Part shown: positions 20,520 to 31,215 of the stretch, piece after piece
How positions within the stretch are numbered: the first letter of the stretch is position 1
Layout: each line of letters opens with the position of its first letter
Source of the DNA: Haliclystus octoradiatus
Lineage: Eukaryota; Cnidaria; Staurozoa; Stauromedusae; Haliclystidae
Assembly (NCBI GenBank): GCA_916610825.1
Contig: OU744451.1
Location: forward strand, 23,944,349-24,008,348
DNA: 64,000 nucleotides
Direction of reading: 5' to 3'
Notes under the pieces: generated by a model
Seen by the model: only the letters and a program-made list of their open reading frames with translations
What the model was told of the DNA's origin: nothing
Database searches by the model: none
Made by a program: the position numbers and the translations under genes

Positions 20520-23500
20520 ATGAAGGGTTATCTAACTTCACTATTAGCAACAAGTGGATTGCTGTACATTGCTTACAGTGTTAAGTCATCATTTGCGGTT
20601 ATTCCCCCATTACCATTTTGTCAATCACTTCAAGGAGGTAATCATGGACCATTGTTCTATTTCCAAAATATGGCAGATCCAATGGCCGTTGAACTACAGA
20701 AACGTTTCGAAATGAATAGATATTACTGTTCTCTATTTTGCTCCATTCATCAACAATGTAATGCGATTTACTACAGACCAAATAATATAGTGAATAACTG
20801 TATTCTGTTAAGTGTGGAAGAAGATATGGATCTCAAAAACAGACTCATCATGAAATCTGATTTGGACATGTTTGTTTTTGTGAAGGTGAGTTGCACTTGA
20901 TAATGTATATAGATGTTCATTAACAGATGTCCGTTAGGATTTAGCAACAAAGATGGCTAGTTTCTCAGGTAAGAAATTTTAACAATTCTGTGAGTAACAA
21001 TTCGGCAAGTAACTCGGGTGATGGAGTGACAAATGAGGATAATAACTTGAGCTTTCGTTTGCAGACACCTATTTTCCTCTGATTTGATATTTGAAACATT
21101 CAATATTTGGAATTCCCAAACATGTTTGTTCATACAGAGAATTCCATCTATACTGACCTATAAATGTCGAAGTCGGTGTATATATATGTATGTTTGTATA
21201 TATGTTGTATGTATGTATGTATGTCAAGAGCAGTTTCTCCGTCAATTGTTGTTCGACCGCTTTGAAAACAAATCATTGAAATCAGTATCACCTAAGTATA
21301 TTATGAAGGCTTCCATTTATTAGATTTTGCTTTATGCTCCTCGCATCGAAAGAAAATCTTTCTTTCTCTTGTGTTTTAGCTTTGCATTGCGACAAAAGAC
21401 GCAATTTTCGAATCTCATCTTTCACACGCATGATTAATCTTCTGATAAATCTCTTTTAGGTTTTACGTTTGATATCAAATTTTACCTGGAGTCACGCAAT
21501 TCAAAAACATATCAACATAATAATTATATTGAATAGAATTGAAGCATTTACTATGTTCACCTTAAGTTTTTTCTGGGAATCAGATTTTTCATATGTTTAC
21601 AATCCAGCAAAACAGCTTTTGCTGTTTTTGATCTCTAAATAATTTTGGCTTGGTGTTCTGTTTTGAATAGCAACAATATACACTTTCTCAAAAATGTATA
21701 GCTACGGTGAAACAAAACCCCCCACAAAACCAGCCCAGATTGACCTCTCAGCAACACGGGAGTTTTATAATTATGTTCATAAAGCTATTCAAAGTACTTT
21801 TATTTCAAGTGACAATATCTTGATTTTTTGTTGAATACTGTGACTTCTTGAGGGATATTTTGATGAGCACGCAGTGAAGAACACATGACGTGGTAATTCA
21901 GCCAAGGTGTTTATGATCTTAAAGACCATACAAATATTAAGCTCTTACTGACGATATTCAAAAGTGACATAAGACAAAGTTTTTCAACGCTATCAAGTTA
22001 TACAATAGTTATTATATCAATATTTGCTTTTCTACAAATCTGCTGAAGATGAGACTTGAAATTGCATGTTTTTTACATAACGGCTTATTTTGATCCTATG
22101 TGTGTTAGCCATTATGTACGCTGAAGATCGTCACGTATTTTGATGATGTCTGAACAATTGGATCAACACTCTCTGCAAGTCTATGATGCAAACCAACCCA
22201 GCACGATAATTATTTTCAGCAAATAAAAACACTAACAATATGATTTTCTCATCGGACATTGTTTCAAGGAATATAAATACAACAATAATAGAATTAGTTA
22301 AAAGTTACATTATATTAAGTGTATTCAACTTTGTGCATACAAGCAGCCGTTCGTACACCAAAATTATAAATCTTTCACCCTTTAACTTAATGATCTGTTG
22401 TCACATGTTTGCCAACGGTCATCTGGATGCAGTGATTTTCTTACCGGGTAGGCATTCAAATTACACCGTACCAAAGTAATAGAATATGTCAGGGTTTATC
22501 TGGCACAGCAAAATCCACTCTGCTACGAATGAGAGGTAAAAATTGACTTAGTACGAGTTATCGAACGCACGATGATTCGATCGACGGATTCGTCAGAGCT
22601 CTGCCAGTGTATTCCAACAGTCAATCCAGTATTATTTGTAATCTGACGGCGCAATGTATTTACCCGAAACGATTTCTATCCGGTATAGTGGAGTTCCCAC
22701 CCCATCCTAAACCAAACAAAGCATACCGGATGATATTAATTAACTTGATTGGGATCATTTTCCTTACTGTATTATAGTCATGACCATATTTGAGTATTTT
22801 CAACTTGTTTGACTGTCACATTTTATCAATCTTGTAGTATTTCTGTAATCAATTGTTATTATTATTCTTTTTATCAAGGCGAAATGCTACTATGGACCTG
22901 TTGGTAAGTGACAGAGCCTCAAGTAAAGTATGTAATATAATCTTTATTTAAAAAAGATATGACCAATTAGCAAAAGTGTTGTCTCAATTAGAGATAATTC
23001 GTTTTATCAATTTACCTAAGAATGGAAACGATGAGAATTTTCATCAGTGCAAGTAGCTATTTAATCATCATTTTGCAATAGTAACAAAATAAAATTCCTA
23101 AGATTGTAAATCATTTCTGATCGCATAGCGTTCAAATGGAAAAGCATTCACACAAGTTGGGAAAAAATGATTGTGCCAGATTATACTTTTATCCGACATT
23201 ATTTGTAATTAGTTTCATGACACTGAAGGTGACTTCATCAATTGTGTCTATATAAGATAAAAACTTCTATGGACGAGCTTGAGGGCTGGACTCTGATTCT
23301 TACTGGCCTCAAACCAGATATCATGAAATTCAGTGTCCTTTCAATTATTTAGATAATTTGAATAGAAGAACTCGTATGCTCTCAGAATTTATATGCGAAA
23401 ATTAATTTCAGGTTTTTCTTATATAGTTCATGGCTCCTGGGGTGCTTGGACACTGTCAGCACCGTGTAGTGTCACATGTGCCACAGGATTTACCAGGCAC

Positions 23501-25475
23501 TTAAGAGAATGCGATCAACCGTTGCCTAGCAACGGGGGAAGACCTTGCGATGGAGATGCAACAAAGACTGTTTCCTGCACATTGCCACCGTGTCCAAGTA
23601 TGTATAACATATGAATACACTATAATGTAGTAATTTTATATTATATGCAAATCCTTCTTCATTTCATTCGTGATTCACTTCCGATATAAGAGCTGATAGG
23701 CTTATCCTATATTAAAATATTATATATTTACAAATTGTCCAGGACTGAGGGAAATATGCAATGAAAAACTTATCAAAGTTCCGTTTTCCTTGGTTAAAGT
23801 CAAATTGATTGGGTAATAGAATATTTGCTTCATTACTTATGAAGCTGTCCCACTATAGCTACATATTTCAATTCATGTTTTGATCTAATGGCAACAACGA
23901 TAATATAGCAATGTATAATATAATAAAATATAATATATTAGAACATATCGAGGATCTGCTACGATTTGTTCTTGCAATTTGATTGGTTAACGCCAATAAC
24001 GCCATTTCACCATAGCCGAGCTTGACCCCGTCGATTTCAAGAAATTTATGAAATTACCAAACAACCGATAATTATTTAAATATGGCAGTATAAACTGGCA
24101 AGTAATAAAAGGTAAAAAGCAAATACAGTGAATATTTGTAGAGTCATATACAATTTCATTGAGTTACTGTTTCATGCAGTTTCTCAATTATTCAAAATAA
24201 ATCAAATGGCTCTGGGTGAAATATCTGAGTTAGTAAACAGACATTTTTAAAGTGTATAGAAATATTTTGCACAAATTAACAATTCAAAAACAATTTCCAA
24301 AACATTACATAACATAACTGCATTTCATTAATACATCCCCTCATCCTTCTTTGGCCATTTTTTTCAAGTTCCTAGATATAAGTATAAGCACTAAATTCCT
24401 CGCATAGAAAGGAAAGCTTTCGATAAACTATCAAAACCAAAACCTAGGCTAAACAAATTCAACCGCTGAAATTTCAAATAATTAAACCATTTCTCCAAAT
24501 GAAAGTTAGCAACATTAGATGATCAGTTAGCCAAAAAGTTATCATAAATTCAATAATCTGCTCTTTTAAATAGGCAATTAGCAAACATTTAGACAATAAA
24601 TCTTTCTTAGTTTCATTTTTTTCTTAGGGTTCACGGCTTTTTACGAAATTCTTCAAATTATAGGTAAGAAACATTTTCTTTCCTTTTCAAGTTTTTCCAG
24701 TCAGTTTTCCATAATGAATAACACACATAAGAACATAGAAAATATTGTTTAAAGATAAGAATCCATGACTATGTAAGAAAACGATGTTAAGCATCCATTC
24801 TTTTAATTTCAAGAAGAGAAATATAAATTTCCCGATATCAATTTTTCCTCGCAGCTTTTAGTTGATTTAAAAAAGAGAAGTGTACAGCTCTCGACTCAGC
24901 ATTCTTCCTGTGACGTCACAAAAATAGGAGAATTGCATACTTAATGGGTTGTGAAGATCAGAAAATGCTCTGAAAAATCGTCCCCAACAGTCACAAATCG
25001 GGGCTGGCTATTTTTTAAATCAAATAGTTCATACTTTCCGTGAACTATGCTCTGATAGCACCACGAGAGGCACGTAAGGAGAAAACAAGATGGCATCAGA
25101 AAATTACGAGCCGCCTCGGCGAGTAATTTTCGCTTACGTGTCTGTGTAACATTATCAGTACAGCAGTCATTTTCTTATTTATGTTCCTCGTGGGACATAA
25201 TTTTATAGCTGTTTCACTTCATAGATTGTTATCTTGTAGGTCTGCGTCTTAGCTGTTTGCTGTACCTTTGCTCAATTAATTGATCATTTTTTTATTCATT
25301 AGTCAATGGGAGATGGAGTGGGTGGAGGGACACTAGACCATGCGGACCTGGTGGTGGATGTACAAGCTCATGTGCGTATTGTATTGAAAGAACAAGATAT
25401 TGTGATAACCCAGCCCCACAATATGGAGGAGCAGGATGTAGTGGCAGTGCTGGACCAACTTGGTCTTGTTGCTGA
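20520..25475 (+). CDS. Secreted PAN-like / TSP1 / TSP1 protein (unit A)
   Basis: Four exons join in frame: 20520-20885, 22879-22903 (25 bp), 23412-23597 and 25303-25475, with phases 0, 1 and 1; 249 residues. The ATG at 20520 begins a good signal peptide (MKGYLTSLLATSGLLYIAYS...); an in-frame ATG at 20496 sits directly on the acceptor TTATTGCAG. Exon 1 encodes a PAN/apple-like domain (YYCSLFCSIHQQCNAIYY, NNCILL). Exon 3 is a thrombospondin type 1 domain (WGAWTLSAPCSVTCATG, SNGGRPCDGDA, CTLPPC). Exon 4 is a second one (WSGWRDTRPC, RYCDNPAPQYGGAGCSG) ending in WSCC and stop. Such proteins bind glycans or matrix outside the cell. AATAAA is at 25674. The intron at 20886-22878 holds a GTAT-rich microsatellite (21176-21222); the intron at 23598-25302 holds a LINE-like repeat and a GC-rich hairpin. 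The protein is identical in unit B. Confidence 0.8.
23740..23912 (+). repeat. Dispersed repeat copy 1 (LINE-like), unit A
   Basis: ATATGCAATGAAAAACTTAT through TTTTGATCTAATGGCAACAA matches 26398-26567 in the same orientation with scattered differences. The second copy runs directly into a reverse transcriptase fragment, so both are probably pieces of the same LINE; copy 1 lacks the downstream part. It lies in the third intron of the PAN-TSP1 gene. Confidence 0.65.
25071..25140. repeat. GC-rich hairpin in the PAN-TSP1 intron (unit A)
   Basis: CACGTAAG ... CTTACGTG encloses AAAATTACGAGCCG / CGGCGAGTAATTTT, a short inverted repeat that is GC-rich against AT-rich surroundings. Probably the tip of a small DNA element; family unknown. 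Copy in B at 48399-48468. Confidence 0.45.
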
Positions 25476-25675
25476 ACGTGGGTTATTACTTTACATACAA
25501 AGGACAACATCTAAACCTATTGATCATAATCAATTTCTATCAAATATCTTAATTATTAGGGTCTACATACATGAAATTCTATTGCACCTAGAATAGGGTA
25601 GCACTATCTTTGAAATTATTTATTGCAGTTTTACTTATATTGGAAATTCCTAAATATCCTGAAATTAAACATTAA

Positions 25676-25774
25676 TAAATAAAATGAGTCAACTAAGAGA
25701 CATACTGTTCTCGCTACTCCGAGTTTCACGCCATACGGCGATCATCAAATAAGTATAAGTATATGTATATATTT
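25676..25774. mobile_element. Half of a hairpin MITE, cut by another MITE (unit A)
   Basis: TAAATAAAATGAGTCAACTA, AGAGACATACTGTTCTCGC and GTTTCACGCCATACGGCGAT followed by CATC resemble the left arms of the hairpins at 12193 and 12806. Its partner arm is not seen; the GC-tipped MITE begins right after it at 25775. The polyadenylation signal of the PAN-TSP1 gene overlaps its start. Confidence 0.5.
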
Positions 25775-26088
25775 CCCCCGGGGGAGGGTAACTCCGGCTC
25801 TTCAGGGACGGGAGGGTGCCACATTGGAAAAAGGTGAAGTACCCAAAAAGTTCCAAAACTTCTGTTGATGCTACCCAAAAAGTTCTAGCAGGTTGATTGA
25901 TTTCAAGTAAATACGCAAAATTGATACAAAAATTTTTCAAAAAATTCTTGAAAAAGTCAAAAATAGGATACCCAAAAGCTCCAAAATTTGAAATCTCATA
26001 CCCAAAAATTTTTTTCTCTGCTGGAATGGACCCAAAAAAAGTGGCACGTCCCCGTATAGCCATCACAGTGGAGTTACCCCCCCCCGGG
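25775..26088. mobile_element. GC-tipped MITE with 6-bp target duplication (unit A)
   Basis: Left CCCCCGGGGGAGGGTAACTC and right GAGTTACCCCCCCCCGGG are inverted repeats; inner parts GGGTGCCAC / GTGGCACGTCCC also pair. ATATTT flanks both ends (25769-25774, 26089-26094). The interior is AT-rich with repeated ACCCAAAAA words and no real coding. The open frame on its minus strand is a by-product. The copy in B has one more C in the right tip. Confidence 0.8.
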
Positions 26089-26567
26089 ATATTTGCCTGA
26101 TAATCGCTATACTGATCGTCAATTGTTAGAAAGGCTGGAATTAGAGCAAAGATGATCCATCGTGTTTTCCGTTCCTGTGATTTTGATTTTCAAAAATTTC
26201 AAAACAGATGTTGTACGTTGTTGTGAATTGTGAAGTTAGAGAATAACTTAGTGGATATTTAAGTTAATAATCGAAACCAGTACTTATTGTTATTGATACT
26301 TTATTATTATCTAATGTTGTGAGAAAGAATTTGTTAATAAAGAGATTAAAGTTTAACATAACTGCGTCTTCGAATTTATTTATCCACTAATACCTATTGC
26401 AAAACAGAGGGCAATATGCATAGAAAAACTTATCAAAGCTCCTTTTCCCTTAGTTAAAGTCAAACTGTTTGGGTAATAGAATATTTGCTTCATTTCTTAT
26501 GAAGCTGTCCCCCTATATCTCCATATTTCAATTCATGTTTTGATCTAATGGTAACAACGATAACATA
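26089..26567. other. Spacer and LINE-like repeat copy 2 (unit A)
   Basis: 26095-26397 has no recognisable feature. 26398-26567 is the second copy of the repeat at 23740-23912 and leads into the reverse transcriptase fragment at 26568. Confidence 0.5.
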
Positions 26568-26690
26568 ACCTTTGTACGCCTTATTCTCGAGTATGGATCA
26601 CAAATTTGGTCATCATCCCGTTCTTAAGATATCGACTTAATTGAGGCTACAGCGCCGATTCATGAAACGTATTTTACATATTTTACATGT
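26568..26690 (+). mobile_element. LINE reverse transcriptase fragment (unit A)
   Basis: TFVRLILEYGSQIWSSSRS then DIDLIEAT, followed in a second frame by RFMKRILHIL, is the well-known end of the reverse transcriptase in jockey/CR1-like LINEs (xxVRPxLEYGSxxWSP...DIxxIExxQRRFxKR). It has a stop and a frameshift within ~120 bp, so it is long dead. Same in unit B at 49897-50019. Confidence 0.7.
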
Positions 26691-27030
26691 CTGTGAAGTT
26701 AGACGCATATTCGTCTGGACGAATATTCAAATAGACCTATATTGGAGCGCGTTAAATAACGCTTCGCACAAATGATGTGAGCACAACAGACTTATTAATG
26801 GGAGATTTACGAAGTTAAGGAACAATATAAACTACAAAAAATATATAATAAAGTCGATAAAGGCAATATGAATTATTTTAAAGAAAATAAATTATCAAAA
26901 CATACAAAATTGCACCAAAAAATTGAATTATTCATTTGAACGCAGATAAACGCATGACTGATCGAATTAATCACGGATGTTTAGACAAAGATTAATCATG
27001 GATTAACATTGTTTAGTATTGGAAATCAAA

Positions 27031-28226
27031 CAGACGAATATTCAAATTATCACGGGTTTGATCTAAACTTTGGACGAATATTCAAATTAACAGTGTTTCG
27101 TATGGAGTATAAAAATAGACGCATATTCAATTTATCACGGGTTTGATCTAAACTTTGGACGAATATTCAAATTAACAGTGTTTCGTATGGAATATAAAAA
27201 CAGACGCATATTCAAACTATCACGGGTTTGATCTAAGCTTTGGACAAATATTCAAATTAACAGTGTTTCGTATGGAATATAAAGACGGACGCATATTCAA
27301 ATTATCACGGGTTAAATAATTGACAGTTTTTTTAACCATGAATATGATGAATATAAGTTTGGATTTTCCCAAAGCCAACCGTTTTTTCAGAAATAACAGT
27401 TTCACTCATATTTTCTTTTAGAATTTCAGCTGGATTAGAGTTATATAATTCAAGGAAAGTTGTGATGATATTGTGTGCATCATTCGTATTATTGAGCAGT
27501 AAATCACTGCATGTTAGAGGATGTGTTACACAGTCAACGGATGTTTCTTTAACTTCGTGTTACCATGCGTGATCTCCTGATATTTCGGTCCAGGATAATT
27601 TGTATATGCAATTATATTCGCTTGTCAATTTACGTGCTAGAGCTTCGTTAGGAAATAGTTAACAGTAAAACAGACAAGAAATCTCTGTTTAGTGACCGGT
27701 AATTCCTCCATAAACCGCTCTATTTCAGCACGGGACTCTATCTCCCTGGATCGCTTTTGCTTCTCTGCTTCGTCTTTTAATAGTATATAATTTCGTTAAA
27801 AAATAGGATAGAATCAATGTTATAATATAAATGACAGGGATTACACACAGAGGAGAGGGGATGCCGATATTGATTTGTTATGATTTGTTGATATCGATAC
27901 TGTTAATTTGAATATTCGTCTAAAGTTTAGATCAAACCCGTGATAATTTGAATACGGAGTATGCGTCTGTTTTTATATTCCATACAAAACACTGTTAATT
28001 TGAATATTTGTCCAAAGTTTAGATCAAACCCGTGATAATTTGAATACGCGTCTGTTTTTATATTCCATACGAAACACTGTTAATTTGAATATTCGTCCAA
28101 AGTTTAGATCACATACGTGATAATTTAAATATTTGTCCAAAGTTTAGATCACACCCATGATAAGTTGAATATGCGTCTGTATTTATATTCCATACGAAAC
28201 ACTGTTAATTTGAATATTCGTCCAAA
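27031..28226. mobile_element. Foldback element with 85-bp subterminal tandem repeats (unit A)
   Basis: Left arm 27031-27310: about 3.3 copies of an 85-bp repeat (starts 27031, 27116, 27201, 27286) built of GACGCATATTCAA, TTATCACGGGTTTGATCTAA and TTAACAGTGTTTCGTATGGA. Right arm 27898-28226: the same repeat inverted, nearly four copies. The 590-bp core carries minus-strand protein-like text (about 27460-27800), for example EIESRAEIERFMEELPV and KQRFLVCFTVNYFLTKL, in broken frames; no family recognised. The outer left limit may reach 26700, where ACGCATATTCGTC occurs. The structure is like foldback DNA transposons whose long inverted repeats contain tandem repeats. It looks dead and predates the duplication. 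Confidence 0.7.
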
Positions 28227-29832
28227 GAATGTCAAAGATATTGTGATATTCTGTTTCTACACATGTAAATAATGCCATCATCGACTCTCAATAACTGAAC
28301 TATTGTGTACAAGGAAATAATTTAGCTACTATACTTAATTAAATATGTAAATCATATCTAAATGTGTAAGTATCTTATATTATCTTTGATGAATTAGAAT
28401 TTTGATATTTGTGTTACTTATGGAGAATGCTGTAGCCTCATTAGTGTGTTTGTATATAGGGTTAACAACGTAATCATTAATTAAATATTGTATTGGTTGA
28501 CACGTTTTCCCCATGCAAGACTACCAATTGATGATAATAAATAGACATGACGGCTCTACAACATGCATCGCATGTAATTGACTGTATTCTAATTTGTCGA
28601 AGATTCCCTTTAGTCTAATCCGTATTTAGGTTATACGAAAAGGAGCAATCGTATCTTCTCGAATTGAGAAGATATAACATTGATCAACTATACTAAAATT
28701 CTACAAATATCAGGATAAGAACTTAACACAGTCACACACACAAAATATATCATATGATGATTGTCCAAAGTCTTTGAGGATCTTGCTAAATCACTTTGCT
28801 AAATCACTTTCTTGTGGCGTTGTTATTTACATTTCTGCTAAAATTCAAAGTTCGTAATTTTATGCATTGTTTATTATTCTATGCTTCATTTCGACTCTTT
28901 GTCTCGCGCAACTTAAATTTTACCTAAATGCACCAAACGGTTGACCATCAATCTTTATGTTGAATCCCTCAATCAATGTCAATAAGTAAGATCAATTAGT
29001 TCATGTTACAAGAATAAAATTTACAAAAGCATAATGTAGGCTACTACCCGATAGAGATAGATATCCAACCAACCAAGCATCTATGTCAGGGCTCATCAAC
29101 GGATATACACAAAAATTAGACATCTACCTGGTAAATGTTAATATAAGGGTCATACTTTGAACAACATCTTCTGGTGGTCTGATATTACTGCGTGGAGTTG
29201 AGGGCCGTTATGGAATGGGGTTAATATTACTGCTCCCTCGTTTTTCTGTTTGAAACTATCATGCTACTATTCTATCATAAAACCACGGTGGACCATAAAT
29301 CAGAAATTCGCAGTTACCACGTTCGCAATAGCTGTTAAACATGTTAAGCTATACTATGGTGGAACACTTTATCAGAAGACATTTGATTTGATTTAGCTCT
29401 TTAACAGTCTACACACACTAGGCAGCCAGACTAGGCACATAGATCTATATGGCTCTACAGCTTAGTTAATCATGCACTACACTATTTATACACTTCGTAC
29501 AAAGCTATATGTAAGTGGAGGCCAGGAAATTTATTTTATTCACCTTTCAATGTTAACTTAAGTTGACAAAATATATCACATTATAATATAGACAGTGACT
29601 CACTAGGCGAGCTATCATTATTGGGCCTAGTTGATTGAGAATTCCTTAGAACTTACTTTTTAATGTCAGGCTATTTGTCTAATCGTGTTTTGAATCAAAA
29701 CCTTGTGATATTGAAATCTAACTATTAAAAGCTGAGTTAGGTTACACTTTATTGTATGTTAATTCTTCAAACATCTTCTCTTACCCTGTCCGATTTTCAG
29801 GCTACATAAAAAGGAGCCAACGTCTCTTGATA
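28227..29832. other. AT-rich stretch with a decayed relative of the next ORF (unit A)
   Basis: No gene recognised. At 28630-28790 the words AAAAGGAGCAATCGTATCTT, CAGGATAAGAACTTA, and ATATATCATATGATGATTGT followed by CCAAAGTCTTTGA match, in the same order, AAAAGGAGCCAACGTCTCTT, CAGGATAAGAACTTC and ATATTATATGACGATTGTCG in 29810-30000, so the ORF region exists twice and this copy is decayed. A 13-bp direct repeat (TTGCTAAATCACT) is at 28781-28808. Confidence 0.5.
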
Positions 29833-30087
29833 ATGATTAAGTTAGTCTACATTTTCAGCTCATTATATTGGGCTATAGATCTATATATCAACAGCGTTGA
29901 CGAGCAAAGAAAACATCAATTATACTGGAATTCTACGATGAGCAGGATAAGAACTTCATTTCTACACAAAATATATTATATGACGATTGTCGAAAGTCTT
30001 GACGTTGAATCTTCAATCTCATCAATTTCCGACAAGACCGCCATTTTTTCTGGCCATAAGAAATCTCAAAGTCAAGTCAAAATTTGA
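29833..30087 (+). CDS. Short ORF of unknown function with a hydrophobic start (unit A)
   Basis: The first ATG of the frame (29833) gives 84 residues beginning MIKLVYIFSSLYWAIDLYI, a possible signal anchor, followed by a charged segment (VDEQRKHQLYWNS) and a serine-rich C-terminus (SISSISDKTAIFSGHKKSQS). The frame extends upstream to 29752 without an ATG, and an acceptor-like GATTTTCAG lies at 29803. The region has a decayed second copy at ~28630. I know no family. The same sequence is unchanged in unit B, but the duplication is too young for that to mean selection. Confidence 0.3.
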   Translation: MIKLVYIFSSLYWAIDLYINSVDEQRKHQLYWNSTMSRIRTSFLHKIYYMTIVESLDVESSISSISDKTAIFSGHKKSQSQVKI

Positions 30088-31068
30088 AATTCAAATCAAA
30101 ACGAAGTAAAGTGCGAGATGTTTTCAGATGTGGCCAAAATTATCAGACGGGACAGGGTTCTACTGCGCATGACGCCCTGCAGCCTGTTGAATATTCTGCT
30201 TACCATTTCTGTTGGATATTAATCTTAATGTCACGTTTATCTTATATAACTCTATGTGTCATAAATATAGACATATGAAAGTTTGACCCTACCTCTGTGG
30301 TAATCTTACACGTTCATAATGGTATCAATTATGTGTTGCACAAATCAGGTTTTTATTGAAATAGAATATCCTGGAAAGAATCAGGTTCGTCCTGTCTATC
30401 CATTGTAGTATGTTACAGTATATATATCAATTAAAATATACACGGCATTTATATATACCTTTAAATTCAACTCTTAAAATAATATCTATTTTTTTGAGAT
30501 TATTCGGTTGTCGTTTATGCTTTGTTGTAAATTTGAGTAGGTATATACATAGAATAGTCAACATAGTTACCACCCTACTGCCCCCTTTCATAACACCTTC
30601 CATCGTCACAAATTATATGGAAAATAAGTGGATAATAAAATCTGAAAATATCTGATCAATTTTAAAAAAGCTGATCATTTTGATTGGTGTCTTCTTTCGT
30701 ACTACCACTATTTCAATATCTCTTGCATATTAATAATCTCATCTCACACTGAGAAGCCAGGAGGAATAGAATTATCAAAACAAAATACCTTTTGCATAAA
30801 ATCTGATTAATAACAGATAACTTATTTACAATAATACAACTCGTGATTTGATTTGAATGAAGCATGAGTTAATTGAATTTACCTCATTCAGCAGGGAAGA
30901 TATCTAAAACATCTTTCTTTTACCTGTTTACTCTGCATTCTTATAATTTCTCCTATAACTTTTTTCAAATACTGTAGCGTGTTTCACTGAAGAGGTCAAA
31001 AACACTTGAGACACTGATAAGGCCAAAAACACTTGTCTAGAGGCTAGTGATTTCTTAAAGTCTCTTTC
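30088..31068. other. AT-rich end of unit A
   Basis: Only short chance frames. Near 30985-31035 two ~20-bp stretches repeat (AGGTCAAAAACACTTG and AGGCCAAAAACACTTG) shortly before the unit junction. Confidence 0.4.
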
Positions 31069-31215
31069 ATGTCTCATTACGCATGCAGCGTGTTTGTATC
31101 AGAGTACATAAAACGGCTATTTGTGAACTATAATCCATGTTACGTTAATTCTGCAGGCGATGAAAAGGACATAGTTATATGGGACACATTGCGTGAAACG
31201 TTGTACTTGCGATAA
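31069..31215 (+). other. 48-codon ORF spanning the A/B junction
   Basis: An ATG supplied by the end of unit A (MSHYAC) reads across the junction at 31085 into the frame described at 7376-7546 and stops at 31213-31215. The ORF therefore exists only because of the tandem junction. There is no sign of function. The identical junction ORF is at 54398-54544. Confidence 0.25.

Larger units (their letters stand above)
7416..31084. repeat. Segmental tandem duplication, unit A (23,669 bp)
   Basis: The unit opens at GCAGCGTGTTTGTATCAGAG, which recurs at 31085 and 54414. The sequence left of 7416 (TTTACTGG) differs from that left of the other two junctions (TTACGCAT), which fixes the left edge of the whole array to within a few bases. 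Unit A carries whole copies of both PLA2 genes, the two-exon gene and the PAN-TSP1 gene. Compared with B it has a private 684-bp stretch (10382-11065) and about 64 bp extra near 15870, and lacks the SINE at 33938-34307. Confidence 0.95.

Noticed and set aside
25306-25596. 96-codon frame over exon 4 of the PAN-TSP1 gene
   Set aside because: The other frame gives a clear thrombospondin type 1 domain that joins exon 3 in phase; this one is a shadow.
25689-26066. 125-codon minus-strand frame (longer in unit B at 49017-49451)
   Set aside because: It lies across the GC-tipped MITE and the half hairpin element; the length change between units comes from one C in the homopolymer tip.
30084-30655. 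Several 60-81-codon frames at the end of each unit
   Set aside because: AT-rich chance frames, some on both strands at once, without splice or domain support.
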